This document shows positions 37,301 through 49,300 of a DNA stretch of 64,000 nt, one piece after another (position 1 is the first letter of the stretch; each line of letters starts with the position of its first letter). The notes beneath the pieces were generated by a model. It saw nothing but the letters and a program-made list of their open reading frames with translations, did no database searches and was not told the origin of the DNA. The DNA is from Corbicula japonica (taxonomy: Eukaryota; Mollusca; Bivalvia; Venerida; Cyrenidae). The stretch is taken from positions 514,001 to 578,000 of the forward strand of contig JAZAYU010000265.1 in assembly GCA_038501625.1 (NCBI GenBank). The letters are read 5' to 3'. Position numbers and translations under genes: made by a program.

Positions 37301-40300
37301 CGACGTTCACTAGCGTTCAAAAAAACGCACTTCTGGCGATATCCCAGCTAGCATGGACGACTTGGCAATGCAACGTTTCATCAAACGTCGTAGAACGCTG
37401 GCCAAAACGTCATAATGTGACGGCCCCATGAAGATTATTTATGCTAAAACGTGTAAATCTTACTCTACAAAGATACGATCCCTTTCCTTCAGCGATTACG
37501 CACTGCTGGTCGTGAGAGTAGAGTAGGCCAGTCCATTTCTGGGAGGCTATGCCTAATGCTGAATTGGCATGGTTGTCATCTATGCGTGCGAGGCAATTTC
37601 TGTGCAGTCTAAATACAAATTTACTCCCATGAGCGTGGGACAATGTCATAACAAAAAAGCGAAAACTATCATCATTACAAACAAGAAATATCTTTAAAAA
37701 AGATAAACGGCGTTGATGGAAAAGATTTATATATATAAGAAAGAAAGAAATACAGAGAGGCAATGCAGACACAGTTTAGTTATTTTATTTTATTTGTTAT
37801 AGCTGTTGACGAACCCTCCCTGCCTTCTTAGTATGACTTAGAGATTAAGCGACCGAATCATGACAACTCATAAGTTTATTGTAAGTGTCTTTCAAAAAAA
37901 ATGTTGAAGCTGTTGCAACAATTTCATACAGTGATAACAAGTCGATTAAAGAAGCAATTTATTCAGTTTCAATAAAATACCTCGTGTAGAGTGAGAATTC
38001 AAGATGAATAAATGTCCTTGAAATTTAATAAATATAAATAATAACAGCCTGTTACAAGAGCGAAATCTACCAACTTTTACGTATATCAACTTTAAACATC
38101 CTGAGTATTGATCCCGGGGCCTCCGCTTGAGAGGCGAGAGTGTTAGCCACTACACTACAATGATCTTGTATTTCGTACTTGAAATTAACAATCAGTATCA
38201 AAGGAACTAGAAAGGAACCAGTAAGAACTAGAAATATCTACACTTCTCTTTCGTTTTACACGGTGTATTGTATGCAAGTGTTTACCTGACACCCAGGATT
38301 ATTCCATATAATATTGTATTTTAGCCATCAATATTGACTTTACTGGTTACTTAAATCGTAAATATGTTTTTCCTCCAATACAACACCCACTAACAACCAA
38401 TCGAATTAATCTATTTGATTTTTCCGCTGCATAATAATAAAAATCCCACTAGATACCTCTCCACCCTGCTAGATGCCTCTCTGGTGTAAATAGCTACCAA
38501 TCGAAATAGTTTATTTCATTTTCCCTCTGCATAATAAGAGAATACGAGTATTATTTACAACATTTCATTGGTCGAAAAACTAGGTCAAAAGCGAGCTTAG
38601 ACAGCTAACGCCGAAAAAAGTGGAGAACATCGTCATTACAGAACAGAACAGAACATATCTTTATTTAAATCTAACCAATAAGGCATAAGAGTATACAAAG
38701 CTTAATAATTTTGAGATATGGACACGTGACACGGTGTAGATACACACTTATCTCACTGCACGCAACCACACACACACCCACACGCACGCACACACACATG
38801 CTTGCATAAAAACACAATTAACATCATATAGACTAATTCTGTTAATATAGATCAACAGAGAACATAAGTAATGATGTTTTTCAGCAAAGTGAAATTATGG
38901 AAAACAGTGGATTAATGGTTTTAACAAATTCATATTTTTAAAATTCCGAAGGATAAGTAGGGTTTGGGAAAAGCCGGTATGATTCCGTGCACTGTCCTTT
39001 ATTTTGACCTACTGTTTACTAATTATTCATAAGTAGGAATTACGCCATTAATCTTTGATTGGTTGGTACCTTGAAACCTTAATATCTGTCATTGTAATTA
39101 TCGGGTACCACCTGTCGTCTGTGTTAAAGGCTAAAGGTCATCGTGTAGACAAGAATTAATCGGTCAATTAGCAAGTAGAACTATGATAGAACTACAAAAA
39201 AACGGAGAGCATTGGCATAACAAAAATGAAACACGCATATCAGGAATAGCCACACTAAGTTAACAAAGCCTTATCTTTAATATATCATGTATATAAAACA
39301 GTCATTACTAATCTGAATAAACATGCACAAGTATTCAACATTCGATTTTCATATGCAACTGATAAATTACTCTAAAGTTAATAAGGTAAACATATCGTAT
39401 GTCATGTAGTTTACAATATACGTAACGTAACTTATATTGGCAAAACAATGTGTTACGAGGGTTTATAACAAATAGTATATTTTGAAGGGAAGACTCTATA
39501 AGTAGGTTTTGCCAACCTCTTAGGCACTAACATTTACAATAGCTTATCATATGTATGATTCATTTTATCTGTGCATATACATGTAAGCAAACACCTCTTT
39601 AACAGCCATTAACAATCAGAAAATATTCAACAATCACTTTCCATTTTGAATCATTACTTACTCAAAAAATAATTTGCTTAACATATCGTTTTTCTTGTCG
39701 TTCAATTTTCAATTAAACTTTGTACTTAGCATCAATAATGTAATAAAATTCGGCCAAAATTTCTCAAAGTTTTATGCAAGAATTTACTAATGAAATTTTC
39801 AAATCCATTTGGTATAATTAAACAGCCTGTGATTGGTAATTAAACAGCTGGTTCTTTACTTATTTACTTTTCGACTGTCTTACTTACTGGTTGATTTTAG
39901 CGATGAATTGTTTAATGTAATTAACAGAACAAGTGGAGAAAATCCATTTATTAGCGTTGTGCTCCACATAGTCCGCCTCCATGCAAAATCCGGCACCCAC
40001 CTTGCACGTGTTATTGGTACCGTCGTGCTCGCATCCAAGACTGAAAACATAAAGAGAATAACTGATTACGGCACTGTTCTTTAACGGTAACGGTGCGGGT
40101 TCGCTCCCCAGTAGAGGCGATATCATTTTTAAAACAATACCAAAAGAAGTAGGAAGCCTTGTTGCCTTGCTGTTTCCACGATTTGCATGGAAACAGGAAT
40201 TTCCGTTTGAAAAAAACTTGAAGCGGCTTATCAGGAATTAACAAATCCAGAAGATAAAGTTTCCCCACACAGCCAAATAAGTACTGAGTAAAAAGAACAT

Positions 40301-43300
40301 GGCCTATTATATCTCAATTTCTAAATAGACTGAACAAAAAATGAACGACAATGAGAATCAAATAGGATACCGCCTTGAATGGGTCAGTGGTGGCCAAACA
40401 ATGTGCCACTGGGGGTTTAAACCAGGTTCTACTGTCCACAAACCTCACACTTGCTCTCACATGTTCCCATTTGTTCTCATAAAAGTACAAGTAGTGTTGA
40501 TGGGTTAGCTCTAACTTACCCATCCATTCGACAGTGATGCATGCAAAAGAGTAAAATACGCATATCATGGGTTTAAACCAGGTTCTATGTTACACCAACC
40601 CCACAAAACCACACAAAACATATAAAACGATATAGAAGATTTTGAGAATAACATATAAGTGAAACTTTGTTAAAATTTGTTTTATACGCAACATGTTTCA
40701 GTCGTCTATTCAATGATACATGTTTATGCTGTTGAACACATTTAATGTAATGAAATTTAATTAATAACGTTTAAAGTATTGTAATCTTGAGATGTAATCA
40801 CTGTACGATTATAATTTTGTTGTATTATAAAACAGAGAATAAAAGAGGTCACGCTTACAAGGAGCCAGAAATATAAAACAATCTATTTAAAGAATCTCAA
40901 AGGCTGCTTTTCCAGTGTTCATCGGCAAAATTCATGTATAAGCTTTAATGTTAATAAAAAGTTCTCTAGTTTGAAACCTCTCACCTCTTAAAACACACGT
41001 TTAAAGATCATTCTGCAATTGTAAATGTTAGTTTTCAAATATTTCATTTTTTACTGGATCTCTTATATTACTTTTAGTGAAAATTGCCAGTTAAAATAAA
41101 TTATAATATTTTGAGTAAACTTTTAATAATTGATATTTTTGAAAATGGAACCTGCTAATTCTCATTCAGATAAACATTCGTTTTAACAATTAGATCAAGT
41201 AACAATCAAATTCAAATTAACAAGCATTTGATGAAAGTTAGGTAAGTGGGTACATTTGTACATTAACTATACATCCAATAAATTTAAGAATGTTGTAAGG
41301 GTCAAAAACTGGATCATATTTACTGAGAAATCAACTACCGAAAATTACCTAAGCGATTGGAAAAAGTGAAACTAAAAGATTGGGGAAAGTATCCTGTTCG
41401 TCTTTTTGATATTTATACATTTTCTCTGTCTCGAAAATGCCCAATTCGATACCTGTGACCCAGCTCGTGGGCAATTGTTTGTGCTGTGTAGGAGTCTTCG
41501 CTGTCTTTTACTATAGACTGACTGTTTGGTTTGCATTCGGCACCAAGATAGGCATTACCTGAAATATATTTTGAAATTTAGTACAGTATTGCATAATTAC
41601 CATGAGAGGCATTACCTATATTTTATTTTAAAATTATGACTATTATAGATCAAAAATTAAAATTATTATAGATCAAAATAACTATGAGTAATTTCAAAAA
41701 TCTATAGGATCTGTGATATTTTTGTTAAATTGTTTTTGAGCTTGATTTTCCTGGTCGCGTAAATATGTGACAAACGAATTTATTTGTTGATATCTCTCTT
41801 CATTTTTTCTTGTTATTTTATTGTTGTCAGTAACATCGTGTATATTTGTTCCACTAGAATATTGCGCCTTGTTTGACGAAGACCTATACAGTTCTTAGTT
41901 TGAGGAGATCTGGGCTAAAGGTTATAAAACTGATTTTGGAAACCAGTCCCAAATATCAAGCATCTGATTGGCTGAAATGGCGCCTTTTCGATACAGACGA
42001 AGTTTGAAAACTGGGTATAAAATGGAGGTAACTCGTGGCGAACTCCCAGCATTGGTGACAATTTACTTTTTTAAGGAGGTAACTCGTTGGTGAATTCCCA
42101 ACATTTTTGACAACAGGCTTTTCAAATTGAGGTAACTCTTTTGCGAACTCCCAGCTTTGGGGATGACATACTTGTTATGAAGGTATTTCTTTTTAATTGT
42201 AGTATTTTATACGATTGTTACATGTACATGTAAATACATGTATCATAAAATTCTTGCGCTCGTAGGCGTTCAAGAAATAGTGTCAATTCACATTCAATAA
42301 TTATAATTATGGACGTTTGCATATTATGCTATTTATTAAATATTAGTATAAACCCAGCCGTCACAGTTTTATGCCAATTCTTAATTAAACCATAATGTGG
42401 TTAAACACATTTATTAAATTCTGTTTTAGTCTCTTTACAGAATAGAAAGAAATTTACACCCTTAAGATGACAGAACCAGATGCAACAAGCGCACATTCCC
42501 AGAAAAAGCGGCTTTAATTTTACATGTATTTAATTTTATAAGTACTGGCAAATAGGAAACCTTATTCCTAAATATGGTGTTGTTGTTTATAATGTGATGT
42601 AGAGAACATTAGAGAATAATTGATTTACTCACTCTAACAGTGAGTAAATAAGCATGCTTGAACTAACAACAAAGTAACATACCAGCAAGTCTAGATGTTC
42701 CTTTTCGGCCATGGATCAACGTATACCTTCAATGTAAAAAAATGTTTTGATTGTAACAAGTTTGATTTAAATCTGTGGATTGACAGTTCAGGATGGAATA
42801 CTTTAATGTCTCGAATATGGTTAATATTCATTTTTACCATATATATTACTAAGAGCGAGAATACCGCCAAAAATTTAGACTTCACAGTACAATTAAGTAT
42901 CCGTTGTGAAGGAATTGCGCCAGTACTGTTATAACAATATTTTCTTTAACAAAACCTTTATCGTTTTGTTGTACTGTTTATTGGTGTAAATATTGAGTTG
43001 CGCTCTACCCTGAGCTAGGCGGCATGGGCAGTAATAAGCATTTCTATTGCTGCCTATAAACAGGCTTAATCAAACCGAGCCTGTATATTTTCATATTTGT
43101 CGTGTTCGAGGGTCTTTAAAGTTCCCTTTTCATCTATTATAAGTGCACATGACCGTAAAAATGGAAACTTCATTTTCGTCCTATGGTCATTGCAAGGGGA
43201 TATCATTTAAAAGTAATATTAACAATAGCATAAGGCATATAACAATAATTTGAGATTTCTGGGTAGATACCAGAACTGCAATGAAACGGTCCTGTAGACG

Positions 43301-46300
43301 ATAGCACAATATTATATCATCTCCGCTTTTGAAATATGACGGCAAAACAATATTTTGTTCTAACTTCATCAGTGCAGTTAATGTAAATACTAACTATTCA
43401 CTTTTGTTTTTAAAATTGCATTTCAGTGTGGGTTAATTTCTTGTAAAAATGTTCAACCATCATATTAAATTATTTTATAATGGACATCATGCAACAGCAA
43501 TATAATATAACAGTGATGTCATACATGTTTTACACTCCGTTTATATCCATAAAAATATGCTCCAGCATCATTTTGTCCAATGATCAGTTGGCCTTCTCGT
43601 CAGGAACCCATGGCGACATCAAATGTTGATAAATTAAATATATTTTATTTAATTTGCCTTTCATGTGACTGTAGTTATCGTTGTACTATGAACACTGTAT
43701 TGAACGTAATATATGAAGTTAATGTTTATTTTTCTTACCTTGTAAACAACATAGCGTGATCGTGTGGGATAGTTTTTTGAAGGGCTGTAGACCTTTGTTC
43801 CAGTAGGGGGTGTACTACATCAGGGTCGATCATATATGTCTCGTTAACCATAAATTTGGTTGTCTCGGTCCACGGTGAATCCGCAACTGTCTGATAATAC
43901 GAAATAACAGGATGGTTATACTACTCATTTTAATAATGTCGTGCAAACACACAAACAGGGTGGCTATACAACTCACTTTTAGAATGTCGTGAACACACAC
44001 AAACAGCATGGCTTTACTACTCACTTTTAGAATGTCGTGAACACACACAAACAGGGTGGCTATACTACTCACTTTTAGAATGTCGTGCACACACACAAAC
44101 AGGGTGGCTATACTACTCACTTTAAGAATGTCGTGCACATACACAAACAGGGTGGCTATACTACTCACTTTTAGAATGTCGTGCACACACACAAACAGGG
44201 TGGCTATACTACTCACTTTTAGAATGTCGTGCACACACACAAACAGGGTTGCTATACTACTCACTTTTAGAATGTCGTGCACACACACAAACAGGGTGGC
44301 TATACTACTCACTTTTAGAATGTCGTGCACACACACAAACAGGGTGGCTATACTACTCACTTTAAGAATGTCGTGCACACACACAAACAGGGTGGCTATA
44401 CTACTCACTTTTAGAATGTCGTGCACACACACAAACAGGGTGGCTATACTACTCACTTTAAGAATTGTCGTGCACACACACAAACAGGGTGGCTATACTA
44501 CTCACTTTTAGAATGTCGTGCACACACACAAACAGGGTGGCTATACTACTCACTTCTAGAATGTCGTGCACACACACAAACAGGGTTGGCTATACTACTC
44601 ACTTAAAGAATGTCGTGCACACACACAAACAGGGTGGCTATACTACTCACTTTTAGAATGTCGTGCACACACACAAACAGGGTGGCTATACTACTCACTT
44701 TAAGAATGTCGTGCACACACACAAACAGGGTGGCTATACTACTCACTTTTAGAATGTCGTGCACACACACAAACAGGATGGCTATACTACTCACTTTAAG
44801 AATGTCGTGCACACACACAAACAGGGTGGCTATACTACTCACTTTTAGAATGTCGTGCACACACACAAACAGGGTGGCTATACTACTCACATTTAGAATG
44901 TCGTGCACACACACAAACAGGGTGGCTATACTACTCACTTTTAGAATGTCGTGCACACACACAAACAGGGTGGCTATACTACTCACTTTAAGAATGTCGT
45001 GCACACACACAAACAGGGTGGCTATACTACTCACTTTAAGAATGTCGTGCACACACACAAACAGGGTGGCTATACTACTCACTTTTAGAATGTCGTGCAC
45101 ACACACAAACAGGGTGGCTATACTACTCACTTTTAGAATGTCGTGCACACACACAATCGCTGATTCAGTATGTTTTTGCTTATTTCTCAGTAATTTATGG
45201 ACCGATTGTGATCAGATAAAGAGCACAGTACGCCTGTTAAAAGGCATTTTCCTCGACAGATAATTCCCAATATCAATTGACTGCCGTGTTTAAACATTTA
45301 AAGACAAAATATGTTTGAAAATGTGAATTTGTCTTTGAATGTTTGAGAACAAAGTGAGTTAATAAAGTTATGTTCTGTTCTGTTTTGTTCGTAAAAAAAT
45401 AAAATCAGCACACCGTCTGGATAATCAAATCCACCATCTTTATAGAGATGAAAATCCCATCTGACTCTAGGCGCTTGTATACCACGTTTGCCTGAAAATG
45501 AATAAGGGCACTTAATTAATACTAAACTGAACTTTCGGGTGTTTATGTGTTTGCGCATTATTTAAATATCAAAATTAAAATCTTATAAAAATATTTAATT
45601 AAAGGTTCATTGTGTAACATATGTATGTCTTAAAAAAATTATTAATATTAAAAAAATGAAATATGCTTATCAGGAATGGATACATCCAGCATACACAGCC
45701 TCCCCACACAGCCAAAAAGTAGAGAGGAAAAGAGAGCATGGTATTACAAAAATCAGTTTCAAACTGGACGCCACAAACAAATAACGGAAGTGAGAACCGG
45801 AGGGGTTACCGCCTTGGAACGGTCAGTGGCAAAACAAATTGCCACTGGGGGTTTAAACCAGGTTCTAGGGTGCACCAACCTCACACTTGCCCCAACAGGT
45901 TCTCGTATTACAAAACAAGAAACTTTATTTTAGCATTTTTTTAAAAACAAAATGATATTGTTAACTTTAAAGCGGCATTACATCAATTTAACCCGCTCTT
46001 GTATGAAATATTACATGTATTTGGATCTATAGGCACAAATTTGCAGCATTAGTTAGGGCTTATAAAATATTAATTTACTAAAATAAATTTGGTCCGCGCG
46101 ACTAAAAGCGAAAGTAGGATTTTCGAAACGTCACAGAAATCGAGATCGCGCATGAAGTGGTCTCTTTGTCTTTGCTTAATATAGCTCCATTATAGCGACA
46201 GACTGAACGTATAAACTCTTTCCCGTCCTGTCTCGCTTAGATATAACTTCCGATTGACGGAAGATAACTCCTCTCCGACTGTGAAACTGGTTTTGTTTGT

Positions 46301-49300
46301 AAAAGCGTATAAAATGTAATATTTTACCGAATGTATCATGGCCCCAAGCCACGTTGTCAGGTTCTGTTTAGCATAATTGACTCTGGTAGCTTGTGGAAGA
46401 CTTGAATCAAGTAATTCGTACCATCTGTAATTAGGAAATCATAAATAGACCACGGTCATATATCGAATGATTTAGCACAATACAGTGTTCACGTCTGAAA
46501 GTGTATATCACGAGGGGCCCAGCCCTAAGTGACATAACTATTTTTTGGCATCTCAACGAAGCCACTATATATTATTAAAACCATTGATCTCCTGGATTCT
46601 GTATAATGTCTTCGTCATAAAATCATTGTGATTTTTTTCTGGATGTACAGTACTCATAATATGGATGGAAAATCTTTTTCAACTGTTTCTCATTTGTGCT
46701 GAGGGTGTTACACGGTCAGGAATTGCTACATCCAACAGACACAGCCTCCCCACACAGCTAAAGGTAGAGAGGAGAAGAGAGCATGGTTTAACAATAATCA
46801 GTTTCAAAATAGACGCCACAAACAATTAACGAAAGTGAAAACCCGAGTGGCTACCGCATTGGAATGGTCAGTGGCACAACATTTGTCATTTTTTACAGAT
46901 TTGACAGCGCGAATGGATAGAATTTCCACAATTTTTTAATATTATAATATATCAAAAGTATAGATTTGAGAGCGCGGATGAATTCAAACAACTAGTTACA
47001 TATTTAAAATATATCAATCTTCTTAAAAGAATCCATACCAGAAATGGCATTTGAAGATAGATTGTCAGAGCATCGTCGTCAAATATTTTGCAAAATATCT
47101 GTTTGGGAAGCAAAAGCGACTGCTTCATACGTGAATTTGATAATACATTATAATATATATTGAGTATTCGTTTGAAAATGATTTTCGATATGTTCAACCA
47201 AACACCAAACTTTGAATGGAAACTTAAAAAATAGTGAAATATGTGGAATGGCCGCATCCAAAAGACGCAGTCTCCCCACACAGCCAAAAAGAAGAGAGGA
47301 AAATAGAGCATGGGTTACATGTATAAACGTAGGGAAGTTTGAAATTTGATAACTATCTTATCAGTTCACATGTATCCATCTATGTGCCGCCAGTACTGTA
47401 CGTTAACTAGACCGTCACGACACAGACAGGTAAACTTAAATGGGGCACTCCACGGGAAAAGGTGCCTTCTTGGGGTTTGAGGTTGGTGCACCCTAGAACC
47501 TGGTTTAAACCCCATGTGGCAATTGGTTTTGCGACTTACCGTTCCAAAGTGGTATCCCCAAAGGTTCTCTTTTTTGTTAATTGTTTGTGGCGTACTTTTT
47601 GAATTGACTTATATCAAACATGCTCTCTCTCTTCCTCTCTTCTTTTTCGCTGCGTGGAGAGGCTGTGTTTTGTGAGTGTGGCGATTCCTGATATGCATAT
47701 TTTATTTTTCATATTTGTGACATTTAAGTTGTAACTGTATTTACAAAGAAATAACAACTATCATTTCCTCATAACTTAAATGTCACTTTGTTAGTCATTT
47801 TGAAAATAAAATGATACTTTTACAGCGATATGCGTAATAAATAATGTCGTCTGCTCAACTTTATGACGTCATTTTATTGATTGACGTCAACTGTCCGAAG
47901 GTACCTATTCCCGTGACGCCCCCAAATATATCAATGTGTAAAAGATTTAAAAAATTTAATATCGTTATGTATCCATTACTTTATAACTGCCAACCGAAAA
48001 AAGTTGGGATTGGACCGAATATCCAAACATTTTAAAAGTGAAATTTGCAAATAAAGAGAGAAAAAGAAAGCATAGTTTTATAAAATGATCAATTAGAAAA
48101 CGAGCACCCACAAATGATTAACGAAAATGCGAAGACGAGGATTTATATCATTGGATCGGTCAGTAGCAATGTTAAGAATTTAAACCATCATCTAGAGTGC
48201 ACTAACGTTACTCTTTCTCCCTACAGGGCCCAAGATCATAAAACTAAGTTTGGAGATCAGTCTCAAATCTCAAGGATCTGATTGGCTGAAATGGCGACCA
48301 GCCGCCATTTCAGCCAATCAGATCCTTGAGATTTGAGACTGATCTCCTGATTTCGTTTTATGATCTTGGGCACAAGTTCTCATATGAACAAAGAAGCATA
48401 AGGTGTCTTTGGGGAAATAACTACAACCCATCCATCAAATCGAGAATGCTGCATTCAAAAGCACTTAAAGTTAATAAATATAAGAATCTGTATCATTGTC
48501 AAGTGAAACTTGAACTTGTATGTTCTTTTGAGAACCTGTTGGTAAATGCGAGGTTGGTGCACCCTAAAACCTCGTTAAAACTCCCATTTTGAGATTAATC
48601 GAAATTGCAATATTTTATGGTGTAGATATTGAGTTGCGCTCGAACCGGGCTAGGCGAGCAGTTATATGCATTTCCATCATCGCCCAAACTGTTGTATATT
48701 AAATGTTTGTCGTTTTCGGTGGATTCCAACTATGTTAGGTATATTATTGTTGAAAAACAATTTGTTGCTGTTCAATTCAAAGAATAGATAGTTCAGAGAA
48801 AGCACTGAGCTAAATGGAGAAGAGAATGACTAAGCGAGCTTTGAATTATTTGGAAGAATGAAGAAATGAGGGAATTTACCGGTGTTTTTTTCGCGAGATT
48901 AATATTTTCTCTGTTTTCTTGACCGTCGTTAATTCGCATTTAATAAACGCCGAAATTCCCAAATTAATTTTCGCGAATTGCATCAAGTGATTGCTCGGAC
49001 TTTAATAGTTGTCTCTCTTCTCATGTGATTTCAATTTGTAACAAAAATAAAACATTGTGAAATCAAGCGGTTTTTCTTCAGTCAAGATAACAGGGAAGTC
49101 AGCAATATGTATAAACTGCAACTACTATAAACGCAAAAACAAAATCTTAAATTAAGAGTTTAATCGCGAAATGTTTCGGTCGCAAATAAAACATACCAAA
49201 TTACTTACTTGTTAAAAGCACTATAATCCGCGATCACCAGGACCTCTATCTCCAGAGGCGTGTCTGCTCGAGTACCTAGAGTACCGACGCCGTCTGTCTG

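Noticed and set aside
40085..40125. B-box-like GGTTCGCTCCC next to the exon 8 acceptor
   Set aside because: No matching A-box, acceptor stem or anticodon arm could be found. Likely chance or a SINE fragment.
43906..45156. CRISPR-like array
   Set aside because: Units are contiguous with no unique spacers and lie in a eukaryotic intron; it is a minisatellite.
43830..45263. Long open frames on both strands (up to 217 codons) over the 48-bp array
   Set aside because: Pure repeat translation (16-residue period) because the unit is a multiple of three. They sit in an intron whose flanking exons join in phase without them.
45676..45944. 85- and 68-codon + frames
   Set aside because: They fall wholly within a family A interspersed repeat, and the same peptides occur at other copies.
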